64,000 bases of DNA from Chryseobacterium taichungense. GTDB lineage: Bacteria; Bacteroidota; Bacteroidia; Flavobacteriales; Weeksellaceae. How positions within the stretch are numbered: position 1 is the stretch's first letter; every line of letters begins with the position of its first letter. The stretch spans positions 480,073 to 544,072 of the forward strand of contig NZ_FOBV01000003.1 in assembly GCF_900109935.1 (NCBI RefSeq), read 5' to 3'. Made by a program: the position numbers and the translations under genes. The notes below the pieces were generated by a model. It was given only the letters and a program-made list of their open reading frames with translations. It was not told the origin of the DNA and did no database searches. Below are positions 45,444-55,198 of the stretch, one piece after another.

Positions 45444-47939
45444 TTATTCCACTTTCCAGCTTAATTTTTCCTCTTCCTGATTCCAGTCTACATGAATAGT
45501 CTGTCCGGATTTTACTTCTTCACGAACAATCATCTTAGAGATTGGCCTTGCGAGCTGAGATCTGATGACCCCTGAGATTTGTCTGGCTCCATATTTACTG
45601 CTGAAACCTCCTAAAGCCAGATTTTTTACCGCTTCATCTGAAATTTTTAGCGCAATTCCTAATCTCGTCAGCGAAGTATGAAGTGATTTCAACTGAATAT
45701 TAAAAATCCTTTCAGCTATGGATTCTGTGATCGGTGCAAAAGGAATAATCTCAGTGATTCTCGCCAGAAATTCAGGTCTGAAACGTCCCGAATTTGACAT
45801 AATCTGCATTAAAGAAGATGATTCAGGAACCTTGCCTTCTTCAAATTGCTTTACAATTTCTTCACTTCCGATGTTTGAAGTAAATAAGATCAAAGCATTA
45901 CTGAAATCTCCTTCTTTTCCAAGCTTGTCATGTACTTTCCCTTCATCCATGATCTGTAAAAACACGTCAAAAACCGAATGGTGTGCTTTTTCAATTTCAT
46001 CAAATAAAACCACCGTGTAAGGTTGCTGTCTGATTTTATTAACCAACATTCCTCCCTCTTCATAACCGACATATCCCGGAGGCGCACCATAAAGCAGTGC
46101 CGCTGAATGTTCTTCTTTAAACTCCGACATATCGAAACGAACCATTGCCTTTTCATCATTGAAGAGAAGTTCTGCCATCGATTTGGCCAATTCTGTTTTT
46201 CCGGTTCCGGTTGGTCCCAGAAGAAAGAATGAACCGATTGGCTGTCCCGGTTTGTTCAATCCGCTGCGATTTTCTACGATCGCATCAGAAAGGATTTTCA
46301 ACGCGTGATCCTGGCCGACCACCCTGTTCATGAGAAGCGATTCCATATTAAGAAGCTTTTCTTTTTCCTGTGCCTGAATTTTTCCGATCGGGATATTTGT
46401 TTTTGCGGCCATTACTGCAGCCAGCTCGAGACGGTCAACTTTTTCTCTTTTTTTTGCTGCATGCTGTAAAAGTTCAGTATAAGTATCTTCTATTGTTTTC
46501 TGTATCTGCTCCACCGGCATAGAATTGTCAATCTGAGGCTGCTCACTCAAAGATCCCCATAAAATCGGGCTGATTTTGTCTCTCAACAAGTTGTAGGTCC
46601 AGATCAGCTCATCGGCTTTATCTTTATCATCAAAAAATTCTTCATTGAGAATTTCATCATATCTGTTTTTCCAGCTTTCCAGTTCTTTTTCTGAAAGCTC
46701 GTCAAGCATTTTTATTGCGGCCATTGTTCGGTCCAGCAAATCAATCGCTGCATCCGGTAATTTTTTACCCTTAGCATACCGTTTAGCAAGGCGTACACAT
46801 TCCGGAAGAGCGGTTTTTTCCACTTCAATCCCGTGGTGTTTTTTGTAACCTTCCAATAAAACGTCGATCATTTTAACGCAGGTTTTTTCGTCAGGTTCAT
46901 TTACCGTAAGCACTTCAAAACGTCTGTTAAAAGCCTGCTCAGGTTCTATAATTTTCCTGTATTCTTCCTGTGTAGTGGCCCCGATTACAGTGATTTCACC
47001 TCTTGCCAGTTCAGGTTTCAAAAGATTCGCTACATTTCCGATACTTCCTTTCGGATCGAGAAGTGTATGAATTTCATCAATAAAAAGAATTGCTTTTTCT
47101 ATTTTTTTGCATTCGTTAATCACTTTTTTAAGACGGTCTTCAATTTCGCCTTTGTAGGAAGTTCCGGCCAATAAAGCGCCCGTATCCAATTCCAGTAATG
47201 TTCCGTTTTTAAGCATTTCGGGAACATTTCCTTTTGTAATTTCGATAGCAAATCCTTCTACCAATGCTGTTTTTCCAACTCCCGGCTCGCCGATAATAAT
47301 CACATTCGGCTTACTTCTTCTGCAGAGTATTTCTACTAGCATTCTCAGTTCTTTATCTCTTCCGATAATGTTTTCCAACTCTCTTTTTCTGGCCTGTGCC
47401 GTCCTGTCTACACAATAATTCTTAATAGACGGAAAAGAATTATCAGAATAATCCGATCCGTTTGAAAAAATAGAAGAGAATTCCTGGTCTGCAGCGCTTT
47501 CGTATGGTGTATCTTTTCTGTAAAGATTGAATATTTCATGTTCTCTGAGAGGAAGCGATTTCAGCTGTTGCAGAGAAAAGGCTACTTGTGGTTTTACAAT
47601 AGCCGTAAGTATACAAATTGGTGTAATTTCGTCCAAACCCAGCTTTAAACGGATATCATCCGCCTCTTCCACAATTGTATCTACCGTTTCATCTTCTTTT
47701 ACCTCATCAGGAAGATGTGAGGTTTTGGGATAATCTTCAATTCGGACATCTGCCCATTCGTAAAAATATCCGGGATCTTTATCAATACTTTTCAGAAAAT
47801 CCGAAAGTCCGATGTCTTTATGCATTAAAGCCTGAAGAATGTGCGGTCCACCGTAAGTTCCGTTATAATTTTCTTTCGCGATGGACTGTGCAATATGAAA
47901 CAGCTGCTTTACCGTATCGTTGGTTACTAGTACTCCCAT
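45444..47939 (-). CDS. tssH: T6SS sheath-recycling ATPase ClpV
   Basis: An 831-residue AAA+ unfoldase that disassembles contracted T6SS sheaths. The N-domain (about 1-150) is of the Clp type. D1 has Walker A GEPGVGKTALVEG and Walker B ILFIDEIHTLL. A coiled-coil middle region follows. D2 has Walker A GPTGTGKTELAKS, GYEEGGMLVNKIRQ and Walker B TVVLFDEIEKAHHSV. It resembles ClpB, but location among hcp, vgrG and tssR points to TssH/ClpV. TssB and TssC, its substrate, are not in this window. Confidence 0.92.
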   Translation of the reverse strand: MGVLVTNDTVKQLFHIAQSIAKENYNGTYGGPHILQALMHKDIGLSDFLKSIDKDPGYFYEWADVRIEDYPKTSHLPDEVKEDETVDTIVEEADDIRLKLGLDEITPICILTAIVKPQVAFSLQQLKSLPLREHEIFNLYRKDTPYESAADQEFSSIFSNGSDYSDNSFPSIKNYCVDRTAQARKRELENIIGRDKELRMLVEILCRRSKPNVIIIGEPGVGKTALVEGFAIEITKGNVPEMLKNGTLLELDTGALLAGTSYKGEIEDRLKKVINECKKIEKAILFIDEIHTLLDPKGSIGNVANLLKPELARGEITVIGATTQEEYRKIIEPEQAFNRRFEVLTVNEPDEKTCVKMIDVLLEGYKKHHGIEVEKTALPECVRLAKRYAKGKKLPDAAIDLLDRTMAAIKMLDELSEKELESWKNRYDEILNEEFFDDKDKADELIWTYNLLRDKISPILWGSLSEQPQIDNSMPVEQIQKTIEDTYTELLQHAAKKREKVDRLELAAVMAAKTNIPIGKIQAQEKEKLLNMESLLMNRVVGQDHALKILSDAIVENRSGLNKPGQPIGSFFLLGPTGTGKTELAKSMAELLFNDEKAMVRFDMSEFKEEHSAALLYGAPPGYVGYEEGGMLVNKIRQQPYTVVLFDEIEKAHHSVFDVFLQIMDEGKVHDKLGKEGDFSNALILFTSNIGSEEIVKQFEEGKVPESSSLMQIMSNSGRFRPEFLARITEIIPFAPITESIAERIFNIQLKSLHTSLTRLGIALKISDEAVKNLALGGFSSKYGARQISGVIRSQLARPISKMIVREEVKSGQTIHVDWNQEEEKLSWKVE

Positions 47940-48145
47940 TGTGTATTTTTCAAATTAATATTCTCTTGTGGTGTGGTAATTTTCACCGATTATGTTTTCG
48001 CTAAACAGCAGCAAAAATTAATCCATAATTGGTTGAAATTTTACCTTTTACTAATATATCAGTTTTTTTTGAGAGGATAAAATTCTTCGTAAGTGTGAAA
48101 TAAATAATATTATTTGAAACATAATAATTTTCTGCTCATAATGGT

Positions 48146-48174
48146 AAAAAAAGACCGCCTTGATGACAGTCTTT
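48146..48174 (-). terminator. Terminator after hcp copy 2
   Basis: AAGACTGTC pairs with GGCGGTCTT with two G-U pairs, then seven T on the minus strand. Confidence 0.8.
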
Positions 48175-48206
48175 CCCTTATGAATATTAAATTACGTTGA
48201 GTTTTT

Positions 48207-48611
48207 TTAGCTTGAAGGCCAAAGTCCTTCGTACTTGGAATTTCCGTAATCTATTGTTTCAGCGCTGATAATAAAGCTGATCAGCATGCTGTTTTCGTCT
48301 ACGGCATCGAAGTCTACTTCATGTTGGATCACATATCCATTTTCCCAGTTTAGGGTAATCAAAGTACCTTCTTCGTGAGATTTATTAAAAGTGATTTCGC
48401 CTGTTGTAGGTTTGTATTTTCCGTTCAGTAAGCTTTCCAGAATATCTGATTTTTCAGTTGCTTCTACGGTTACTTTGATGATTGCGTTGGAAGGATCTGA
48501 AGCTACTCTTCCCGATACGTCTGTCGATCTGGACACGCTGTAGTTTAGCTTCAATAATTTCTGACCTTCTCCTCCATTGAATTTAAGAATTCCTCTTGAA
48601 TTTGCTGCCAT
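48207..48611 (-). CDS. tssD: T6SS tube protein Hcp, copy 2
   Basis: A 134-residue Hcp nearly identical to copy 1 at the protein level but with many silent base differences, so the duplication is not recent or has been under strong protein constraint. It forms the inner tube with or instead of copy 1. Like copy 1 it is a single-gene unit with an own promoter, tandem palindromes and a terminator. It precedes clpV. Confidence 0.95.
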   Translation of the reverse strand: MAANSRGILKFNGGEGQKLLKLNYSVSRSTDVSGRVASDPSNAIIKVTVEATEKSDILESLLNGKYKPTTGEITFNKSHEEGTLITLNWENGYVIQHEVDFDAVDENSMLISFIISAETIDYGNSKYEGLWPSS

Positions 48612-48663
48612 GATGGTAAATTTTAATCGTTAATAATATTTTGTGATTCGGTGATTGTGTAAA

Positions 48664-48671
48664 CAAAGATA
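48664..48671 (-). promoter_or_regulatory. -7 box of hcp copy 2
   Basis: Minus strand reads TATCTTTG, the same octamer as for hcp copy 1; no good -33 TTTG is present. Confidence 0.7.
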
Positions 48672-48720
48672 GGCGGGTTGATTTTCTTAGAAAAGCTTTT
48701 TCAAGCTAATCTGAGTTTTT

Positions 48721-48756
48721 GTAGTAATACTACGATTTGATGTAGTAATTCTACGA
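48721..48756 (-). promoter_or_regulatory. Tandem palindromic operator of hcp copy 2
   Basis: First site GTAGTAATACTAC (48721-48733) is a perfect 13-bp palindrome; second site GTAGTAATTCTAC (48742-48754) is near perfect. Period 21 bp. The separation from the -7 box is 57 bp, as for copy 1. The sequence between the first site and the second (TTTGAT) is also kept, while the flanks differ, which marks the sites as conserved. Confidence 0.75.
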
Positions 48757-48799
48757 CAGATGATTTAACATCTCTTTAACATTCCTTTATTCATGATAC

Positions 48800-49762
48800 T
48801 TATGACATTTCCGTCACTGTAAAAAAACTGGAATTTTTAACACCAAACTGAGAGATAGCGTAGCTTATATCGACACTTTTAACCAATCCTGACTTTGTAT
48901 ATAATGAATATTTTCCGGAAAAATCCAGATCATTTTCTGGCATAGATCCTGCCTGAAGGATAATTATTTCTTCATTATATTCAGCATTTTCTATTTTCTG
49001 CTGAAGCTGAATTGTCATATTTTCTTCTCCAATTGTTTGCTGAAGAAATGATTTTCCATTCTCGAAAGGTTGACGCAATGCCGCAAAATAATTTTTAATA
49101 AAGACATCATTCTTCATCCTTGAATTAAATAGGTCTCTGTTCTGTACCGCCCTTTCAAACTCATTAAGGTAAATATTCGCGTACTGATCCGGAAAAAGAT
49201 CTGCTAACCGCTTTTTAATCTTCGCAAAATTATCCGTCGTCTGCTGAGTAAGGCTTATGCTTACAACATTCCCTTTGAGATCGGTTTTAACTTCTAACGG
49301 ATTAAGAGAACGGATCGATTCTGAAGCCAGATCTACCATCATATTTCCCTGGCCATCTGAAAAATTATTTTTAAAAAGGTGAAAAATATGAAACCCGTTT
49401 TCGTTTCTCATCCATTTTACAGAAACGGTATAGGTAAGAATAGTATGTTTTTTTTCCAGCTGGTTTTCATAAATTTCTTTGTTAACTACAGAATATATTT
49501 TGCTGAAATTCTCAGGATGGAAGGGAATATCAGGATTTAGTTTTGGATTTTTAAAAGGAGCATCGTTCCTGCTGTTGTATTCTTTTATTTTATTGATATC
49601 GGGAATCAGAAGTTTTTTCCGTGGAATAAGATCATCATGTATAAAATCTTCTCTTGCACAATGTTTATTGTGAAATTCTTTAAGATATTTGGGGTTTTCA
49701 AGATTAATTTCTTCAGATATGCTTTCCAGCGTTTCTCCGGAAAGTATAAAATGAACGATCAT
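48800..49762 (-). CDS. LysM-like protein of the T6SS locus, function unknown
   Basis: A 320-residue protein without a signal peptide. The N-terminus (HFILSGETLESISEEI, then LLIPDI) is a LysM-type motif of the sort found in phage-tail and T6SS assembly proteins. The rest (about 100-320) is unrecognised, with pairs of beta strands and a helical middle (FAKIKKRLADLFPDQYANIY). It lies between hcp2 and two lipoprotein genes on the same strand. It could be a T6SS accessory or an effector-loading factor; no enzymatic motif was seen. Confidence 0.7.
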   Translation of the reverse strand: MIVHFILSGETLESISEEINLENPKYLKEFHNKHCAREDFIHDDLIPRKKLLIPDINKIKEYNSRNDAPFKNPKLNPDIPFHPENFSKIYSVVNKEIYENQLEKKHTILTYTVSVKWMRNENGFHIFHLFKNNFSDGQGNMMVDLASESIRSLNPLEVKTDLKGNVVSISLTQQTTDNFAKIKKRLADLFPDQYANIYLNEFERAVQNRDLFNSRMKNDVFIKNYFAALRQPFENGKSFLQQTIGEENMTIQLQQKIENAEYNEEIIILQAGSMPENDLDFSGKYSLYTKSGLVKSVDISYAISQFGVKNSSFFTVTEMS

Positions 49763-49856
49763 ATATTCTGTTTTTGGCTTAACACAATTTAGCGCAAAAA
49801 TTTTATTTTACAAAATAGTTTCTATGGTATTTTACTACTGTAAATCAATGAATATA

Positions 49857-50387
49857 TTACTTTTGCCTGATAAATTCCAGATATTTGTCTCCACATTGCG
49901 TAAAATGATCAAATTCATTCATCGAGTTCCCGTAGTTCTGAATGACAATTTTATCGCCATCATACAGACCAGCGATCTCGCCCATAACTACCGTAGTAAT
50001 TTCACCGGTTTTTTCATCAGTTTCGGAAGAGACATTTCCGGCTGCAATGATTTTCTTTTTATCTAAAATTTTAAAGCTTGGCTTTCCATCAGAATTTTTA
50101 AATTCAATAGAAAATCTTCCTCCGTCACAATTGCTTGCTACAAACGTTCCGTCTACCGTTTTTTTAGATGAAGAAATAGTTGCTTTATCATTATTTTGGT
50201 ATTCATTGTTGGCAGAATCTTTTTTTACGGGATGTGTTTTCTGAACAGATTTCATACTGTCACCTACGTTTTGAGAGTGTACTGCAGAATCTTTTATGTT
50301 TTTATGATTATTGTGTTGATCTTTTTTACAGGCAACCATCATAATCGCGGCCACAAGACAAGAACTGCTAATATTATTTTTAATCAT
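49857..50387 (-). CDS. Small lipoprotein, immunity candidate
   Basis: A 176-residue lipoprotein. The leader ends at the lipobox MMVAC (lipidated C20). A low-complexity, Lys, Asn and Ser rich spacer (about 21-75) leads to a compact C-terminal domain of beta strands (TFVASNCDGGRFSIEF, GEIAGLYDGDKIVIQNYG). No family recognised. Periplasmic location next to a peptidoglycan-hydrolase effector module suggests immunity, but it is separated from that effector by another lipoprotein gene, so this is a guess. Confidence 0.65.
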   Translation of the reverse strand: MIKNNISSSCLVAAIMMVACKKDQHNNHKNIKDSAVHSQNVGDSMKSVQKTHPVKKDSANNEYQNNDKATISSSKKTVDGTFVASNCDGGRFSIEFKNSDGKPSFKILDKKKIIAAGNVSSETDEKTGEITTVVMGEIAGLYDGDKIVIQNYGNSMNEFDHFTQCGDKYLEFIRQK

Positions 50388-50551
50388 AAAGTTTTTCTTT
50401 TCAATATAAATTCATTACAACAAGCAATGTTAAATTTGTCAATTAAAAATACCATATTTTTTTGATCTGACTATATTCTGTAAAATTAATTTCAAAAATA
50501 ATGAGACCATGAAAAAACACAGCCTCATTTTATTATTAGCAAATTGTTAAT

Positions 50552-51376
50552 TTATGGATAATAAACTTTTACAACTTTCCCTGATTTGTACACTTCAATT
50601 TTATCGACCGGACCTTCCGGAGAATAGTTCCATTCACCATCTTTCTGTCCATCAACATAATTTCCGTCTTCAATTATATTTTTATTATAGTCTATCGAAT
50701 ATTTTTTTTCAATCCAGTATCCGTTTTTCAGATGATTGTTTGTACTGCCCTTCAGTTGATATTCAAAATCATTTTTCTCCTTGCCCCATTTCTTATCAAC
50801 TTTCTGAGCATCAAAATAGTCTAAAAAAACACCATTCTTTATCTGATACACGAGACTTTTAGATTCCGGACCTTTCATAAACACATACACCTTACCTCCT
50901 TTCACTTCAGAATATCTCTGATAATTTTCTTCGGATTTCAAATTTTCAAAAACAATCATGCTGTTGTAAAGCTGATTTGAATTTTGATTAACCAATAGTA
51001 TGCATTCATAATTGCCGTCTTCGTAGTTTATTTTTGCGTAATACGATGTAAACGGAATATTATCAATTACAAAATTTTTATAAGGATAAAACTGCAATAG
51101 TGAATCATTCGAACCTACAAAAATATCCCACATATAAGGTTTTTCTATCTCTCTTTCGAAGGACTGTTTTAATATATTTTTTAATTTTTTTATGGTTTCG
51201 CTGTCATCAATCTTTTGACCAACAGCATTTTGGTCTACTGCATTGATAATATAGGAATCCTCTGATTTTTCCACGATTCTATTAACCGAAGAAACCTCAT
51301 TTTTTGAAGGAGCAGGTGTCTCTGATTTACAGGTTTTAATCTGAAATAAAAATAGCAGACAAAAAATAAACTTCAT
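50552..51376 (-). CDS. Lipoprotein immunity candidate for the muramidase-peptidase effector
   Basis: A 274-residue protein with a short leader ending at a Cys (FLLFQIKTC, C16), so probably a lipoprotein. The C-terminal part has MORN-like, YwqK-type repeats (NGYWIEKKYSIDY, DGNYVDGQKDGEWNYS). It starts one base after the stop codon of the 1066-residue effector. This tight coupling and a periplasmic location fit immunity against a cell-wall hydrolase. The specific family is unknown. Confidence 0.7.
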   Translation of the reverse strand: MKFIFCLLFLFQIKTCKSETPAPSKNEVSSVNRIVEKSEDSYIINAVDQNAVGQKIDDSETIKKLKNILKQSFEREIEKPYMWDIFVGSNDSLLQFYPYKNFVIDNIPFTSYYAKINYEDGNYECILLVNQNSNQLYNSMIVFENLKSEENYQRYSEVKGGKVYVFMKGPESKSLVYQIKNGVFLDYFDAQKVDKKWGKEKNDFEYQLKGSTNNHLKNGYWIEKKYSIDYNKNIIEDGNYVDGQKDGEWNYSPEGPVDKIEVYKSGKVVKVYYP

Positions 51377-51377
51377 T

Positions 51378-54300
51378 TTAAATTTCTTTTAAAGTTGGGG
51401 AAAAACCCTGAATATGCAAATGGTCGTTATGATCTCTATTTTTGTCATTGGTACAGTGATTCAGTATTTTTTCATTTTTTTCACCATAGTTTTGGGACAG
51501 CATGCTTTTCCAGCCAAATTTATATAAAGCATCATTAAAGGTATTTTGCCTTGTCTCATCCAGCCCTTTCCAACCGGTAGCCTCAGTACTGCTGAAAAGA
51601 TCGGTGGTTCCGCCACCTTTATCCGTGCGAAGGTACCTTAAATCACCATTCATTCCATTTTTATGAGACTTACTACCTCCAACGGACTCTCCTTTCTCAT
51701 TACTGAAACCATTAAATACAAAATCATCATAATTGCATTCTAATAATGCGCCAAACAGTGCGGCCATTGTCACATCATTCATATAATAACGGGAAGTGTT
51801 TACAGCCAATGTAAAGCCTACAGAACCTTTCCTGTATTGATGTTTTACAGTTCGGATATCAATTAAATAAATATTTTCAGTGTCTTTTCCGAGTTTGTCT
51901 TTGTAAACCCCGCCATAGTTTTCTTTTGTCTTTACCAATTTATATTTACCTAAATCATGAATATTTCCGGCACTGTCATGGTAAAAATATGCAGCTGTTT
52001 CTCTTTTTTCATTTTTGTATTTATACTGTATTTCTCCTGTACTTTGGATATGATATTCCACATCAGCATCCCCTAAATTGGTTGCCTGGCATTCATCGGT
52101 TTTTAAAACTTCTTTTATTTTCGCTAAAATCGTTTCTCTGGCAGCAACATCATTGGTAGAACCATGCACAAGCCTTGTAACTTCTTTGAAATCACCTTTA
52201 TCAGCAACAGTATTCAGATCTTTTTCGCTACCGTTACCCAATAAAACTCCATGTTTCCAGTACCATCCGGCAGAGCGGGTCGTAAGATCCAGATCGCTTA
52301 ACAGCAAATCCGGGTCGGCTACAAGATCTTTACCTGCATATTCCCCGAATCTTCTGTATCCTTTTTTCCTTGTTATCTGGATAAGACCTCTTCCGCGGTA
52401 TTTATAACCGTCTCCGCTGGCTTCATCCCCGTTTTCAGCAACATTTCTGTAGACATAATTACCGAGTTTTTCCGGGTTTTTAAAAAACTCACTGGGATTA
52501 GAATATAATCTCGGATGGCTTTCTTTTGACCAGAAGCTATGTAAAGCTGCTTCTGTGGTATAATAAAGGTTTTCGTCAGCTCTTGAAAAGTAACCTGTTT
52601 CTTTCGTGATTTGTGTAAGGAAAAATGCTTTTTTAACGCAGGTATTTATTTTAAATTCTTTTAAAGTTTTGTTTAAAGAGGTAAGGAAAGTTTCAATCGT
52701 AGGCGAGCCGAAACTATTCGTCCCTTTATTGAAAAGCTGCGCAACATCCGGATACATTTTTTTAAATTCTTCAACGGTAATCGGCGCTTCACATCTTGGA
52801 CATTTTTTAGCAATTTCAAAATAAGCACCTTCTTTTTTGAGAAATTCTCCTTCATGTTTTTTGATATTACCCGTGCATTCTGCTTTTAGCCAGAGAAATT
52901 CAGTCACTTTTTTGAATACATCGAAGGTCACTTCTTCATCTTTATTGTACACCTCTTTGGTTAATACTTTTATGATTGCATCTACTTTGGCGAATTTTTC
53001 CTGTTTGGCTAATTCGTCTTTTACTTTGTTTGCAATAATTCCCGCAATACTCTTCTTCTCTTCTGCAGTAGCTGTCTTGTTGGTTCCACCGAATTTATAG
53101 ACGTGAGTTCCGTCTTTTTTACCACTGAGCTTTTCTCTCCACTCTTTTAATGTCTCATCAGATTTCGGGCGAAGTTTTATTTTAATTTTAGCCAATCCAT
53201 TTTGTGCAGTGGCTTTCAGCGTTGTAAGCTCTTGTCCGTTTTCTTTTGCTTCCACAACGGGTAAACTGGCACCATTAGCAAGCAGGAGTTCTTCTTTTTC
53301 TTTAATATTAATACTCACCTCTTTCCCATCCAATAATAAAGTTTTTGCAACTACAAATACTTCTTCCTCCAACGGTGCGCTCTTGATCGGTGTCATAACT
53401 GGACCTAATTTATATAAAGGAAATGAAATAGTTTCTCCTTTTTTATAAGAGGTTTGCGTTAGAGCATTCTTTATATCATCAAACTTCGCATATTTTTTAT
53501 CATTTTTTAAAGCTGGATTTACTTTTCCTTTAATAATGTTAGCGATATTATCCTTATTGATATTATTGTTGTTACTCCCAAATTTGTATGTATGCTGTCC
53601 ATCTTTTTCATCCGTTTCCTTTGTGAATTCTTCTTTCGCAAAAAAAGCGTCAAGAAGGCTTTCCGCTTTGGGTTCCTCCACAACACTGGTCGTTTTTCCT
53701 TGAGGTTGTTGAGGAGAGGGTTGTTTTTCCGGCTCTATCGTTCCGCTGGTTTGATTAGAAGCATCCGGCTGCGTTGTTTGACCTTCCGCTCCGCTTGGTT
53801 GTGTTTTTGAAGTTGGCTGTTGCTGTGAAGGCTGTGAAGTACCGGAATTTTGCTGCGGCGAACCAGATTGCTGTGTCTGCTGTACTGGTTCTTTATATTC
53901 CGGATTCTGTACATCAACCCTATTGGTAGCGTGTTTTCTGTTGCTGTAATATTCTACGGTAACATAGAATTCAAGTTTGCCGGGATTTGTTTCACCCTGA
54001 GCTGCCTTTTGCATTAAAGCTTTTGTTAATACAAATTCAGATGTTGCGGTTCCGGTTCTGTCAACGATGGCTTCTTTGCTATCTACAAAAAGATTAGCAG
54101 CATTATGACCGTTTCCTGCGGCATCGTCTTCCCATAGTCTAAACACCAGTTTTTTCCCTGTGAGATTTACACACTGGGCTTTCGCAATCAATTTATCGGT
54201 ATAGCTGAAAACTGTTCCAGGAGTATCATCAACATAGCGGAGTTCAACTTTGCTGATCTGCGGAATTCCTGCAGGCTTTGGTGTAATATCAAGCGTTGTG

Positions 54301-54578
54301 GGGCCTTGCCCTTCAGGCTCATGAAGATAAGCTTCCAGACGATAGGTATTTTTTGCAGCGACTTCACCAAAAGTAAAGCTTCCGTCTCCAACTTTTTTGA
54401 TATTGGTTGATGTAAAACTTCCGTTGGCTCTTTTTTTAAAAAGTTCCCAAGTCACCGCAGCAGGATTTCTTTCACCGGCAGGTGTCGAAGGATACCAGTC
54501 TGTAACCATATAAGTGGTTTTCTCGCCAATTGTAGGGGTAGGATTACCTGAGATTTTTGAAACTCCTTTTTTAGACAT
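51378..54578 (-). CDS. T6SS effector with GH19-type glycosidase and LAS-type peptidase domains
   Basis: A 1066-residue protein without a signal peptide. Residues about 1-220 are two Ig-like beta domains (TTYMVTDWYPS, LVFRLWEDDAAG). A Gln, Pro and Ser linker follows (about 225-310). Two related repeats (DGQHTYKFG and DGTHVYKFG begin them) cover about 325-590 and lead to a CPRC pair (C593, C596). A GH19-type domain covers about 620-850, with catalytic Glu E660 (ITKETGYF) and YKYRGRGLIQITRKKGY. The C-terminal 200 residues carry LAS-peptidase zinc motifs: SHKNGMNGD (H972, D979) and DHNDHLHI (1049-1056). It should cut both glycan and peptide of peptidoglycan. A DUF4280 gene precedes it and a lipoprotein follows. 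Confidence 0.85.
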   Translation of the reverse strand: MSKKGVSKISGNPTPTIGEKTTYMVTDWYPSTPAGERNPAAVTWELFKKRANGSFTSTNIKKVGDGSFTFGEVAAKNTYRLEAYLHEPEGQGPTTLDITPKPAGIPQISKVELRYVDDTPGTVFSYTDKLIAKAQCVNLTGKKLVFRLWEDDAAGNGHNAANLFVDSKEAIVDRTGTATSEFVLTKALMQKAAQGETNPGKLEFYVTVEYYSNRKHATNRVDVQNPEYKEPVQQTQQSGSPQQNSGTSQPSQQQPTSKTQPSGAEGQTTQPDASNQTSGTIEPEKQPSPQQPQGKTTSVVEEPKAESLLDAFFAKEEFTKETDEKDGQHTYKFGSNNNNINKDNIANIIKGKVNPALKNDKKYAKFDDIKNALTQTSYKKGETISFPLYKLGPVMTPIKSAPLEEEVFVVAKTLLLDGKEVSINIKEKEELLLANGASLPVVEAKENGQELTTLKATAQNGLAKIKIKLRPKSDETLKEWREKLSGKKDGTHVYKFGGTNKTATAEEKKSIAGIIANKVKDELAKQEKFAKVDAIIKVLTKEVYNKDEEVTFDVFKKVTEFLWLKAECTGNIKKHEGEFLKKEGAYFEIAKKCPRCEAPITVEEFKKMYPDVAQLFNKGTNSFGSPTIETFLTSLNKTLKEFKINTCVKKAFFLTQITKETGYFSRADENLYYTTEAALHSFWSKESHPRLYSNPSEFFKNPEKLGNYVYRNVAENGDEASGDGYKYRGRGLIQITRKKGYRRFGEYAGKDLVADPDLLLSDLDLTTRSAGWYWKHGVLLGNGSEKDLNTVADKGDFKEVTRLVHGSTNDVAARETILAKIKEVLKTDECQATNLGDADVEYHIQSTGEIQYKYKNEKRETAAYFYHDSAGNIHDLGKYKLVKTKENYGGVYKDKLGKDTENIYLIDIRTVKHQYRKGSVGFTLAVNTSRYYMNDVTMAALFGALLECNYDDFVFNGFSNEKGESVGGSKSHKNGMNGDLRYLRTDKGGGTTDLFSSTEATGWKGLDETRQNTFNDALYKFGWKSMLSQNYGEKNEKILNHCTNDKNRDHNDHLHIQGFSPTLKEI

Positions 54579-54600
54579 AGAAAGTGTGTTTTAGGATTAA

Positions 54601-55104
54601 TTAGTAAGCGTCGATTTCACTTTCAAGGACAGTTTCTTTATAGTCCTGCATATTAACAAGCGGATTAATGTGCTGTACCGTTTTATTGTCGGCATTTTTC
54701 ACATTTTTTTTGCTCATTTGTCCTCTTTGGCCATGATCTTTAATCGTGATTTTTCCTCCGATCACACACTGTAAATCAGATACTTCGGTAACGATTTTCT
54801 TACCCATAATCTTTACTTTATCATAGGTTTTCTGCCATTTCCCGGCGGATGCATAAGAGCATGGGAGGTTTCCACCCGAACTGGGCTTCAGCTTGCATCT
54901 TCCGAAACTTGGACCGGAAGGATTAAACTCAAGATCGTCTTCTGTAACTGCCAGAAAATCATTATTACCATCAGAGTCATTCCAAAAATGTTTCTGATGG
55001 GAGGTCACTTTATATTGAGGAAATTGATCACCCTGATCACACTGGGCTTTACCTTTCTGTACGACGAAATGCTTTCCGTCATGAGGAGATGATTGCTGTG
55101 ACAT
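54601..55104 (-). CDS. DUF4280 PAAR-like tip protein
   Basis: A 167-residue protein of the DUF4280 family, which has a PAAR-like fold and caps a spike tip. Cys residues occur in pairs along the chain (KAQCDQGDQ, GRCKLKPSSGG, CSYASAGKW, LQCVIGGKITI), consistent with metal-stabilised PAAR-like structure. The start DGKHFVVQKGKAQCDQGD is typical. It is 22 bases before the muramidase-peptidase gene, so it probably presents that effector on a VgrG. Confidence 0.85.
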   Translation of the reverse strand: MSQQSSPHDGKHFVVQKGKAQCDQGDQFPQYKVTSHQKHFWNDSDGNNDFLAVTEDDLEFNPSGPSFGRCKLKPSSGGNLPCSYASAGKWQKTYDKVKIMGKKIVTEVSDLQCVIGGKITIKDHGQRGQMSKKNVKNADNKTVQHINPLVNMQDYKETVLESEIDAY

Positions 55105-55149
55105 AATATTTATGATTTGGGTAACATCAAAGATAAAAAATTTACCGGA

Positions 55150-55184
55150 AAAAAATAAAAAAAGCGGAATTAATTTCCGCTTTT
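55150..55184 (-). terminator. Terminator after tssR
   Basis: AAAGCGGAA pairs with TTCCGCTTT, then a T run on the minus strand. It divides the T6SS membrane-protein operon from the effector operon. Confidence 0.88.
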
Positions 55185-55198
55185 CATATTATAAGTTA

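Noticed and set aside
36698..48611. Prophage or extracellular contractile injection system
   Set aside because: Hcp, VgrG, ClpV, TssR and TssO-like proteins point to T6SS; no capsid, terminase, integrase, or tail tape-measure gene is present.
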